Below, in pieces: positions 8,667 through 16,483 of a DNA stretch of 64,000 nt. Each line of letters opens with the position of its first letter. Within the stretch, counting starts at the first letter, position 1. The DNA is taken from positions 124,001 through 188,000 of the forward strand of contig MEOA01000003.1 of the NCBI GenBank assembly GCA_001768515.1. The letters run 5' to 3'. The position numbers and the translations under genes are program-made. The notes below the pieces were generated by a model. The model was not told the origin of the DNA. It ran no database searches and worked only from the letters and a program-made list of their open reading frames with translations. The DNA is from Bacteroidetes bacterium GWE2_42_24 (lineage in GTDB: Bacteria; Bacteroidota; Bacteroidia; Bacteroidales; TTA-H9).

Positions 8667-10274
8667 CTACGGGGTTAGTTGTGAATAGTTCCGGTTCGCC
8701 TGATTTTTCAGGTTTGCATCGGGATTATCTGCATTGAGAATCAGGAAAAAGGAAAGGAAGAAGCAAAAGAAGGTGACGCCAGCCTGAGTCTCAATAGTAT
8801 CTTCGTTAAACATTGAAAATACGATAATGCAATAGCTGATCAGAACTCTGAAATCGAGCCAGCGCTTCCGGTAAACAATTATGAAAACGAGCGCCGATAA
8901 AAACCATACTAAGCCAATGATTCCTAATGCGGTAGTAATTGACAGGAATTGATTATGTGAACGCAGCCCCGTTCCGGTAAGTCCTGACTTATTTTGCCGG
9001 AGTTGCTCGGCAAAATCATTGGGAAGGTCGCCTGTTCCTGTCCCAAACCAAGGATTCTTTTTGATCAGTTGAATACTTGTCTTCCACAATTCTATTCGTT
9101 GCATGAGGCTGCTGCCCCGGGTATCCTTTTTCCAGATGTATTGATAATATCCCAAAGCAACTTTGTTGATGGCAGTTTTTAGCCTGTTGTCAGTAAGGTA
9201 GTCGTGGTTAGCCAGCCCGTCCTCTATATTCTTAATATCATCATTGGTCAGGGCAGCCACACCAGATGAATCCTTTCTTAAATCAAGCGAGGTGAGATAC
9301 CTGATAAGTGTGTATTGAATAATTTGCCCGCTGGCATCGAGGCTGTCGAATTGGATATGACTTCGTTTGTTCCATTCTTTTTTCAATTCAGCTTCGCACT
9401 GGTAGAGGCCGCCATGGCGTCCATTTTCAATCCAATAGGAGGTGGTATCATGCCGGTAGAGATTTCCGGATGGCGTATATTTCTCGAGTTGATGGATGTC
9501 ATATTCAGGAATCCGGGTGAAGTTGCTGAATGTGGTGACGATGTAATATATTCCAAAAAGGGCAGGGCTCATAATTGCAATCAGCACAACAATTTGTATT
9601 ACCCATTTTACCCTTATAAGTCCAAGGTAAAACACGATTATAAATGCAGTTGCAAAGAAGATAATCAAGCTTGTTGCCGACTGTAAGACGAACAACATGT
9701 AGGTCAGCCATATTGCCCATAGGAAACCACCATATTTAACCGTTTTTTTTGATTCATTCCAGGCTTGATAATACATGAGGAAAGCTGCCAGACAGACCAG
9801 CAGGCTAAACCTTATATGTGAAATGAAGGGGGATAAGTCGCGGTAGTCTTCCACGCTGTTTGTTATAAACCTGAAGAAGCTGATTCCGGTGGCGACAGTA
9901 GTGGCAGCGGTAAAGATATAGATCAGCCCTCTGGTTTCTTCCTTCTTTAGTTTAGGGAAAGTGGCAAACATGAACGGGATAATCAGAAGCGGAAATTTTA
10001 CCCTGAGGTCCTTGATGGCGTAGGTAAAATCGGTGGTATATATTAACCCGAGGAGATGCATCAGGTATATGGAGGTAAGGGCGAGGGCAACCCTGTCTTT
10101 GAAAAATAAACGAATTCTTGAACGATAATCCCCCATCAACAGCCAGGCAACCCCGAGCATCATCTGTGAGATGCTCATAGTAAATTTTGAGAGGGGTAAC
10201 GAGGCAATCAGGATTGCCAAACCTCCCAGATAGAAATAGTTTGCTACTGCTGACCGGTTACCATTCATACGCAT
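8667..10274 (-). CDS. O-antigen ligase / polymerase-like membrane protein (Wzy_C superfamily)
   Basis: A 535-residue polytopic inner-membrane protein with roughly ten hydrophobic segments and one long hydrophilic loop of about 130 residues (about 250-390) before a final membrane bundle. The segment GTGTGDLPNDF and, near residue 438, SHNQFL carry the features of the O-antigen ligase family, including the conserved histidine; the loop would face the periplasm. Family members join O-antigen or other glycans to lipid A core or to proteins, or polymerise them; which applies here cannot be told. Its ATG overlaps the TGA of the upstream protease gene by one base, so the two are translationally coupled. 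Confidence 0.8.
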   Translation of the reverse strand: MRMNGNRSAVANYFYLGGLAILIASLPLSKFTMSISQMMLGVAWLLMGDYRSRIRLFFKDRVALALTSIYLMHLLGLIYTTDFTYAIKDLRVKFPLLIIPFMFATFPKLKKEETRGLIYIFTAATTVATGISFFRFITNSVEDYRDLSPFISHIRFSLLVCLAAFLMYYQAWNESKKTVKYGGFLWAIWLTYMLFVLQSATSLIIFFATAFIIVFYLGLIRVKWVIQIVVLIAIMSPALFGIYYIVTTFSNFTRIPEYDIHQLEKYTPSGNLYRHDTTSYWIENGRHGGLYQCEAELKKEWNKRSHIQFDSLDASGQIIQYTLIRYLTSLDLRKDSSGVAALTNDDIKNIEDGLANHDYLTDNRLKTAINKVALGYYQYIWKKDTRGSSLMQRIELWKTSIQLIKKNPWFGTGTGDLPNDFAEQLRQNKSGLTGTGLRSHNQFLSITTALGIIGLVWFLSALVFIIVYRKRWLDFRVLISYCIIVFSMFNEDTIETQAGVTFFCFFLSFFLILNADNPDANLKNQANRNYSQLTP

Positions 10275-11950
10275 CAGTGTTTTTTATTGTGACAGGCTGG
10301 ATACGTTCCGGCAAGGATTGAATCATACGCTGACTTGTCAGTCAAAACACGGATGGCAGCTGAAACAGCCTGGTTCGACCCGATCGCTGCTTCAATACGA
10401 CCCCGTTGTCCGTAATATCGCGATACAATTTCAATCTTAAGCCAGTCCTTTACCAATTCTTTGTTTTTCCTTACTTCTGAAAGGGCGTTGGCCTTAAAAT
10501 CTTCAACCATCCGGTTGTATGAAATTTGAAGCAATGAGTCAGTTCCATTGTTTGTGTAAACATCGGAGAAATCCTTGAAGTATTTTTGCAAGTCGGAGGT
10601 CATGGGATAATTATTTCTCTCCAGATAGCCATAGAATGATTCAAAGAGCTGATCGTTGGATATGAAATCAGCGGCTTTTGCTATGGTTTCGTGTTGAGAA
10701 GCGTAGATAGTACTAAAGTCGAACAGGTAAAGTCCGGTTATAATGGATGATAAACGCAGGTAAGCATTCGAAGTGTCAATCTTAATATCCGGTTCAATCC
10801 CTCCTGCATCCCTGACAAATCGTCCTCCTTTTGTTGTAAAGGATTTATGTAACTGATCGGGGATTGCCAGTCCTTTTCCTTCGCTGTCGCGATTCTGATA
10901 GTCGATGGCCTGAATGCATCTCCCGCTTGGGATGTAGTATTTTGCCACAGTGATTTTGACCTGAGCATTGTAAGGGAGCGGGACGATGTTTTGCACGAGT
11001 CCTTTTCCGTAAGTTTTATCGCCAATGATTACAGCACGATCAATATCCTGTAGTGCCCCGGCCACAATTTCCGATGCTGAAGCGCTTGTTCCGTTTACCA
11101 GTATTACCAGGGGAAGATTTGGAGCAACCGCCTCCAGCGTAGTTCCGTATTCCTGTGAGCGCGACTGAAACCTGCCTTTGGTGCTAACGATGTGCTGCCC
11201 TTTGCCAACAAATAAGTTACAGATGCCGACAGCTTCATTCAGGAGGCCACCACCGTTTCCACGAAGATCGATGATGAGTCCTGTCAGCGAGTCGCTTGCA
11301 AATAGTTTGTCGAAAGCATTTTTAACATCTCGTGTTGCTCCCTGGGTAAAACGTTCAAGGCTGATATAGCCTATGCCTGGTTTGATAACTGTGGAGAAGG
11401 GGATGTTGCCTAATTTGATAGTTTCACGTTTTAAAGCAAGCGATTTTACAAGATTTTTTCCGGGCGATAATACCTTGAATTGAATTTCAATGCCAGGCTG
11501 GCCTTTTATGATCAGGGCAATGTCGTTATCAGACTTACCAATGGCTGATTCCCCATTTACTTCCAATACGCGGTCTCCTGCTTTGATTCCGGCTTTTGCG
11601 GCTGGCGAATTGTCGTGAACTTCTGAAATAACAATGGTGTCTCCCTTGGTATGAGTAAGCACCCCGATGCCTCCGTATTCACCCGTAGTCATAAATCTAA
11701 ACTCTTCGACATCGGCTTCAGAGATATAGTTGGTATATGGATCAAGCGATTCAAGCATGCCCTCGAGTGCCGTGCGGGTCAGCTTGCCGGGGAAAATTTC
11801 ATCAACATAGTTAGTGTTGAGTTCTTTCATTAATGCCATAAAGATTTCGGTGTTTCGACCGATTTCAAAATTGTTGTTGTTCTGGGCAATGACTGATGTT
11901 GATGCAATCATTAGAAAGAACATATAAAAATAGCGTATACCTTTTCTCAT
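10274..11950 (-). CDS. S41 family C-terminal processing protease (CtpA/Prc-like)
   Basis: A 558-residue exported serine protease that trims or degrades envelope proteins from the C-terminus. A signal peptide (residues 1-22, ending in VIAQ) leads to an N-terminal helical region, a PDZ domain (about 85-165, with the GGIGV carboxylate-binding loop) and the S41 catalytic domain. The Ser-Lys dyad is visible: serine in NGTSASASE (about residue 288) and lysine in YGKGLVQ (about 314). A RGNGGGLLNEA segment precedes it as expected. The C-terminal region is helical. Its ATGA overlap with rnpA upstream and one-base overlap with the ligase gene downstream place it in a tight operon. Confidence 0.93.
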   Translation of the reverse strand: MRKGIRYFYMFFLMIASTSVIAQNNNNFEIGRNTEIFMALMKELNTNYVDEIFPGKLTRTALEGMLESLDPYTNYISEADVEEFRFMTTGEYGGIGVLTHTKGDTIVISEVHDNSPAAKAGIKAGDRVLEVNGESAIGKSDNDIALIIKGQPGIEIQFKVLSPGKNLVKSLALKRETIKLGNIPFSTVIKPGIGYISLERFTQGATRDVKNAFDKLFASDSLTGLIIDLRGNGGGLLNEAVGICNLFVGKGQHIVSTKGRFQSRSQEYGTTLEAVAPNLPLVILVNGTSASASEIVAGALQDIDRAVIIGDKTYGKGLVQNIVPLPYNAQVKITVAKYYIPSGRCIQAIDYQNRDSEGKGLAIPDQLHKSFTTKGGRFVRDAGGIEPDIKIDTSNAYLRLSSIITGLYLFDFSTIYASQHETIAKAADFISNDQLFESFYGYLERNNYPMTSDLQKYFKDFSDVYTNNGTDSLLQISYNRMVEDFKANALSEVRKNKELVKDWLKIEIVSRYYGQRGRIEAAIGSNQAVSAAIRVLTDKSAYDSILAGTYPACHNKKH

Positions 11951-12471
11951 ACGTCTGATTTTCCTGATAATTTTTCTGCGTTAACCGGGTCAATCAATAA
12001 CGGCTTATCGGTTGATTCGGTATGTGGTTTTGAAATCTTTTTCGTTGAACACGAAGTCTTGTTTTTCAACAATTGATTAACCGCGTTATCCTTCATGTGA
12101 CTCAACATCGCCGCCATTCTGACATGCAGTTGGCTAAAGACCGGTGTTTCCTTGGCTGTATAGATTAATGCCAGCGCGAGGGAATAATCATCAATGCTGA
12201 TGTTGTCAATAATCAGATGTTTGTTTAATCGAAAGCTTTCCCTGATAACGCGTTTAACCTTATTGCGTTGGTGGGCTTTCTTGAAATTTCTTTTTGGAAC
12301 GCTGATCAATAGATGCACTGGTGCCTGGTTATCGGCAGGTAGCAGCATGACAATGACTCTAAATGGGAAATGGTAGAATCCAAGACCGGTTTCAAACAGA
12401 TTTCTGATCACGGAGTGCCCCGATAATCGTTCGGCCTTTCTTAGTCCGTTGGTGGGTTTATTTATCAACAA
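11947..12471 (-). CDS. rnpA: ribonuclease P protein component
   Basis: The protein subunit of RNase P, which helps the RNA subunit process tRNA 5' ends. The family's RNA-binding motif appears as RNKVKRVIRESFR near residues 65-77, preceded by the RLSG...IRNLFE N-terminal helix. The 174-residue length exceeds the usual 110-130 because of a C-terminal extension rich in Lys, Ser and Thr without clear homology. No ATG exists between the upstream stop and the conserved part, so TTG at 12471 (or the next TTG, 12468) must be used. A terminator-like hairpin ends less than 30 bp before this start. The downstream protease overlaps by four bases. Confidence 0.92.
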   Translation of the reverse strand: MLINKPTNGLRKAERLSGHSVIRNLFETGLGFYHFPFRVIVMLLPADNQAPVHLLISVPKRNFKKAHQRNKVKRVIRESFRLNKHLIIDNISIDDYSLALALIYTAKETPVFSQLHVRMAAMLSHMKDNAVNQLLKNKTSCSTKKISKPHTESTDKPLLIDPVNAEKLSGKSDV

Positions 12472-12498
12472 TAGTAAATCTGAGGAGTGAAAATAAAA

Positions 12499-12540
12499 GA
12501 CACGGAACCGTCAGTGTATTTGCTTTCGGATTCCGTGCCT
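12499..12540 (-). terminator. terminator-like hairpin between hemD and rnpA
   Basis: On the minus strand a 12-bp stem with one bulge (core CACGGAA / TTCCGTG) is followed by TTTTATTTT. It lies 28 bp after the hemD stop and only about 20-28 bp before the rnpA start. It can end hemD transcripts or act as an attenuator in a readthrough transcript into rnpA. Confidence 0.75.
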
Positions 12541-12567
12541 CAAAGATATTAAAAAGCCTTGTTTGTG

Positions 12568-13413
12568 TCAGGAGGATTGTGTGTTGTCCTTTACCCCGGC
12601 ATCTGTGTTTTCAGTAATGCATTCTTCTTTTGGCGTGGATGAAGATGATTTTGCTGTAGAACGTTTTCGGGTTGGTGGGCTGCTCAGATAATCATCAATA
12701 GCCATTGTCATGGATGGATTGGTTGCTGTGGGGGCAAATACTTCGACTAAGAGTCCATCGGCAATTGCCTGCTTCTGTGTTGTAGCTCCAAAGGTTCCGA
12801 TAACTGTCTTTCCCTGAGTAAATTTAGGGAAGTTTTTATATAGCGATTTTATTCCGACAGGGCTGAAGAATATCAACATATCGTAGTCCTTAATAGAGAG
12901 AAAGGATAGGTCGATAGCTACTGTTTTGTAAATCACCGCTTTAGAATAAGTGACATTCATGTCCTCCATTACCTGAGGAACGTCATTCTTTGCGATATCA
13001 GAACAGGGGATCAGGAACTTATCGGATTTATGTTTTTTAATTACGTCTCCCAGATCTGTCAGGGTTTGTTTGCCGAAGAAGATTTTCCTTTTACGGTACT
13101 GAATGTATTTTTGTAAGTAGTAGGCAGTGGATTCCGATATACAGAAATATTTCATCGTATCGGGCATCTCAACTCTGACCTCTTTCGATAACCTGAAAAA
13201 GTGATCTACAGCGTTGCGGCTTGTAAAGACAATAGCAGTATAGTCGAGAATGTTAATGCGTTGTTTTCTGAATTCTTTAGCCGTTATCCCTTCAATCCTA
13301 AAAAATTTATGGAAGTCAATGGTAACTCCATGTTTCTTAACGATTTGTGAGTAAGGTGATTTTTCCCCGTCAGTCGGCTCGGGTTGCGAAACTAGAATTC
13401 TTTTTACTTTCAA
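12568..13413 (-). CDS. hemD: uroporphyrinogen-III synthase
   Basis: A 281-residue protein of the HemD family, which closes hydroxymethylbilane to uroporphyrinogen III in tetrapyrrole synthesis. The two-domain pattern is visible: VFTSRNAVDHFF (about residues 62-73) in the first domain and LIFFSPVGIKSLY (about 180-192) in the second, the usual paired signatures. The extra C-terminal tail of about 40 residues is low-complexity, Ser/Thr/Lys-rich, and likely disordered. The only available start is TTG at 13413. Location between DUF4271 and rnpA is a recurring Bacteroidota arrangement, as I recall; no other heme gene is nearby. Confidence 0.88.
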   Translation of the reverse strand: MKVKRILVSQPEPTDGEKSPYSQIVKKHGVTIDFHKFFRIEGITAKEFRKQRINILDYTAIVFTSRNAVDHFFRLSKEVRVEMPDTMKYFCISESTAYYLQKYIQYRKRKIFFGKQTLTDLGDVIKKHKSDKFLIPCSDIAKNDVPQVMEDMNVTYSKAVIYKTVAIDLSFLSIKDYDMLIFFSPVGIKSLYKNFPKFTQGKTVIGTFGATTQKQAIADGLLVEVFAPTATNPSMTMAIDDYLSSPPTRKRSTAKSSSSTPKEECITENTDAGVKDNTQSS

Positions 13414-13460
13414 TTTTTCCGAATTTTACGATTATTCAATGAGCCCGGGCTTCGTGAATG

Positions 13461-14348
13461 CTAAACCGGATCAAGCTTTGCGAGTGTTTTTATCAACAAT
13501 AATACCGGCAAAATTTCAAGGCTGCAAAGATACAAAAAAATATATACTATAGCATACCATCTGATATGTAGTCCGTAAATGAAAACTTTGAAAATCCTTG
13601 TAAGGTATAATAAGCCTATTAGAAAAATACCGGTTAAAGATGCTGTCTCAACCCATCGTGCTGGCAGGTAAATGATCGCACATAAAAAAGGAATCATGAC
13701 CAATCCAGCGGTAATAGACATTAAATGGTGATTGAGTTTATATTTGTAACTGAGGTCGTACTCTTTGAATAAATGCCCCCAAAATGTTGCAAGCCAAATG
13801 CGTACTATATATAATATTGCCAGTGTCCCAAAGATTAATGTATAAAGGAGAAATCCATTTGTAAAAGGTCGATCGGGCAGTGTAATGAAATGGTTGGCTA
13901 ACAGGTAAATTGCAAGTGATGCCATCGCCAGATAATTTACCAGAAGATAAAAACGAAGGGTTGGTGTCAATATGTCATTATCTCTGATTATCAGGCTCAT
14001 GTAGCGCGTAGAGAATGGTGATAGAAACAGGATTCTTAATTTGCGGGTGTAAATCATCCTGATCAGTGCCATCAGCGCCAGACTGAGAAACAGAACTATA
14101 AACATCCAGTCTGAGGCTGTTGAAGTGTGAGCCATTGGTTTCCCTTCCTGTTTTACCGGTAACTGATGACTGGTAAACAGACCCGTTCCGGAAGGCATTT
14201 GAGTGACCCTGATAGTGTCGGACGAAGGCTGGCTGCCGGAGAGCTGTATTGTGTTATTTACTTGATATACACTATGTGCTGTTGCCTGAGGATTGATCAG
14301 ATCCGACAAATGTTGATAGGTGGTCTCCGTAGGCAGTAAGGGTTTCAT
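13461..14348 (-). CDS. DUF4271 domain membrane protein
   Basis: A 295-residue membrane protein of a Bacteroidota-specific family without known function. After a soluble N-terminal segment of about 75 residues there is a run of hydrophobic helices (about eight) to the C-terminus, with the loop IYTRKLRILFLSPFSTRY between the first two. I start at the ATG at 14348; the frame extends upstream to a TTG at 14378, which is less likely. Gene order DUF4271-hemD-rnpA suggests co-transcription, but nothing in the sequence ties it to heme synthesis or RNase P. Confidence 0.82.
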   Translation of the reverse strand: MKPLLPTETTYQHLSDLINPQATAHSVYQVNNTIQLSGSQPSSDTIRVTQMPSGTGLFTSHQLPVKQEGKPMAHTSTASDWMFIVLFLSLALMALIRMIYTRKLRILFLSPFSTRYMSLIIRDNDILTPTLRFYLLVNYLAMASLAIYLLANHFITLPDRPFTNGFLLYTLIFGTLAILYIVRIWLATFWGHLFKEYDLSYKYKLNHHLMSITAGLVMIPFLCAIIYLPARWVETASLTGIFLIGLLYLTRIFKVFIYGLHIRWYAIVYIFLYLCSLEILPVLLLIKTLAKLDPV

Positions 14349-14392
14349 AGCTCCGAAAATTGTTACAAAATTAGGCAATTTTAAACATATAA

Positions 14393-14425
14393 AAAAGACC
14401 CGCCAGTTTACCTGGCGGGTCTTTT
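14393..14425. terminator. bidirectional-looking terminator after dnaN
   Basis: A perfect 14-bp stem (AAAAGACCCGCCAG with its complement) closes a 5-nt loop. It starts 19 bp beyond the dnaN stop on the minus strand. A-runs and T-runs flank both sides, so it would work in either direction. Confidence 0.92.
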
Positions 14426-14444
14426 AACTATATTGACAGCTTTG

Positions 14445-15566
14445 TTAGTTAAGCATTACGGGCATAACGAGCATCAGCAAATCTTCGTTGGCATTGTTTA
14501 CCTCCATCGGGAGGATAAGACCGGCACGATTGGGGACAGACATTTCAAGCCTGATGTTTTCTGAATCAACGTTACTTAACATCTCAATCATGAACTTTGA
14601 GTTAAAACCGATCTCCATATCTTCACCATTGTATTCACAAGCTAGTTCTTCATCGGCATTATTTGAGAAGTCGATGTCTTCGGCCGAAAGCTGTAATTGC
14701 TGACCGGCAATCCTGAAGCGAATCTGATGGGTCGATTGATTGGCGTATAGCCCCATCCGTCGAAGAGCATTTAGCAGGGTTAACCTGTTTATAACAAGGG
14801 TGTTTGGATTATCACGAGGAATTACGGCTTCATAGTTGGGGTATTTACCTTCAATCAGGCGGCAAATGAGGGTGAAATTGCCAAACCGGTAAACGGCGTT
14901 GGTGTTGTTGTATTCAATCAGAACTGGCTCGTCAATATGGCCAAGAGTGCTTTTGAGCGTGTTAAGCGGTTTACGCGGCATGATAAACGAAATGGTTTCT
15001 TCGGAGACCGCATCCTTACGACGGTAACGTACCAGTTTGTGGGCATCAGTGGCAACAAATGTCATTTCTTCAGGAGTGAATTGCATAAAGATACCTGCCA
15101 TAACAGGACGAAGTTCGTCGTTTCCTGTAGCAAAAATAGTCTTGTTGATGCCGTTGATCAGAATATCCGGATCTATACTGAGGCTAATAGCGTCTTCGAG
15201 TTGAGGAGGACATGGAAATTCGATCGCCTGATGGCCTGAAAGTTTGAAATCGGCTTTGCCAGCGGAGATTTCAATTAGCAGGGAAGCTATGTCAATTTGA
15301 AAGGTAACGGGCAGATCAGGAAAAGTCTTAAGAGTATCGATCAGAATCTTGGCTGGTATGGCAATTGAGTCAGGGTCTTCCAATTTGAGGGGATCAATCC
15401 GTACCGTCATGGTTGTCTCGGTATCAGATGCTGTTATCTCAAGTTGATTGTTAACTACCTTGAACAGGAAGTCGTCAAGAATTGGCAGGGTGTTGCTTGA
15501 ATTGAGGACACCACTTAGTGCCTGAAGGCTTTTCAACAGCGTGGTACTCGATACGATGAATTTCAT
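14445..15566 (-). CDS. dnaN: DNA polymerase III beta subunit (sliding clamp)
   Basis: A 373-residue beta clamp, which encircles DNA as a dimer and holds the replicative polymerase and many partners. The three-domain repeat is intact over the full expected length; typical segments are the N-terminal KSLQALSGVLNSSNTLPIL, DAHKLVRY in domain II and the C-terminal MPVMLN, part of the hydrophobic partner-binding pocket. It is monocistronic: a -7 box lies upstream at 15678 and a strong terminator follows. dnaA and the replication origin are not in this window, so dnaN is unlinked from dnaA at least within 15 kb on one side and 48 kb on the other. Confidence 0.97.
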   Translation of the reverse strand: MKFIVSSTTLLKSLQALSGVLNSSNTLPILDDFLFKVVNNQLEITASDTETTMTVRIDPLKLEDPDSIAIPAKILIDTLKTFPDLPVTFQIDIASLLIEISAGKADFKLSGHQAIEFPCPPQLEDAISLSIDPDILINGINKTIFATGNDELRPVMAGIFMQFTPEEMTFVATDAHKLVRYRRKDAVSEETISFIMPRKPLNTLKSTLGHIDEPVLIEYNNTNAVYRFGNFTLICRLIEGKYPNYEAVIPRDNPNTLVINRLTLLNALRRMGLYANQSTHQIRFRIAGQQLQLSAEDIDFSNNADEELACEYNGEDMEIGFNSKFMIEMLSNVDSENIRLEMSVPNRAGLILPMEVNNANEDLLMLVMPVMLN

Positions 15567-15677
15567 ATTCTATGATTTAAATGTTCGGCGATATTATTCT
15601 ACAAGGCTGAGTATTTATTCGACCGCAGGTGTAGTTGCCTGACAGGTAATTGGCTGTCAGTGTTAACCATTTAAACG

Positions 15678-15685
15678 CAAATGTA
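15678..15685 (-). promoter_or_regulatory. -7 promoter box for dnaN
   Basis: TACATTTG on the minus strand matches TAnnTTTG exactly, 112 bp before the dnaN start. No good -33 element is seen. The implied leader of about 100 nt is long for this window. Confidence 0.5.
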
Positions 15686-15696
15686 AGCATTTCGAT

Positions 15697-16398
15697 TTAA
15701 TTGCGACATTTTTTTTCTTCACTGATTTTGCCTTCTGATGGTTGTAGGGAGGTCTGCTTTGTTTTTTCGGCAGAAGATAGGCTGAACCGGTTTTCTTCTC
15801 CTTTCATAAGTCGCTTTATGTTCTTCAGGTGGGTTACAGGAATTGCTATGCCCACCAGAATGCTCAGAATGACCAGTGGAGTTGTCGGCGCAGGGCCGGG
15901 GAGGAGGAAAATAACAAGAAAGGGGAATAGAATTGCTCCGGTGATTGATCCAAGCGAAACATACCGGAATATCCAAAGGATGATAATGAACCAGAGGATG
16001 ACAATAAGCGCAGCAGTCGGGAAAAGTGCAAGTGCTACCCCCAGTAAGGTAGCAACCCCTTTCCCTCCCCTGAAGGAAGTATAGAGTGGGAAAACATGCC
16101 CCATCACGACAGCGAAGGCATATAGCAGTCTGATGTATGAGGCTGAAGGTTCCGTCAGTGTTGATGCAAATAACCCGAATAGCCATACAGCAAGCCATCC
16201 TTTGAACACATCCAGCAGTAGGATGATCACACCAACTTTTGGTCCCAGAACTCTGATAGTGTTTGTCGCACCTGCATTTCCACTCCCGTACTGCCTTACA
16301 TCGATGTTGAAAAACCATTTACCGATCAAGACGGCTGATGAAAATGAACCGATCAGGTATGCTACTATTATCCCGCTAATTATCAATATCCAATCCAT
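15697..16398 (-). CDS. plsY: glycerol-3-phosphate acyltransferase PlsY
   Basis: A 233-residue membrane enzyme that transfers the acyl group of acyl-phosphate to glycerol-3-phosphate, the first step of phospholipid synthesis. Five or more hydrophobic segments and the three PlsY loop motifs are visible: GSFSSAVLIGK (about 17-27), SGNAGATNTIRVLG (about 39-52) and GHVFPLYTSFRGGKGVAT (about 100-117). The last 30 residues are charged and poorly conserved in kind. It has its own -7 box (16434-16441); the 1517-residue gene ends 86 bp upstream. Confidence 0.96.
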   Translation of the reverse strand: MDWILIISGIIVAYLIGSFSSAVLIGKWFFNIDVRQYGSGNAGATNTIRVLGPKVGVIILLLDVFKGWLAVWLFGLFASTLTEPSASYIRLLYAFAVVMGHVFPLYTSFRGGKGVATLLGVALALFPTAALIVILWFIIILWIFRYVSLGSITGAILFPFLVIFLLPGPAPTTPLVILSILVGIAIPVTHLKNIKRLMKGEENRFSLSSAEKTKQTSLQPSEGKISEEKKCRN

Positions 16399-16433
16399 GC
16401 CAGCTTCTGTTTTAGAAAAACTAAAAACGGCGA

Positions 16434-16441
16434 CAAACCTA
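16434..16441 (-). promoter_or_regulatory. -7 promoter box for plsY
   Basis: TAGGTTTG on the minus strand is an exact TAnnTTTG match, 36 bp before the plsY ATG; no clear -33 TTG was found. Confidence 0.5.
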
Positions 16442-16483
16442 CAAAAAAAAGTAGTATGCCGCCGTTATTAATTAAGCTAAATC

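Noticed and set aside
14445..15566. dnaN as a marker of a nearby replication origin
   Set aside because: No dnaA or DnaA-box cluster was seen in the window; in Bacteroidota dnaN is often away from the origin.
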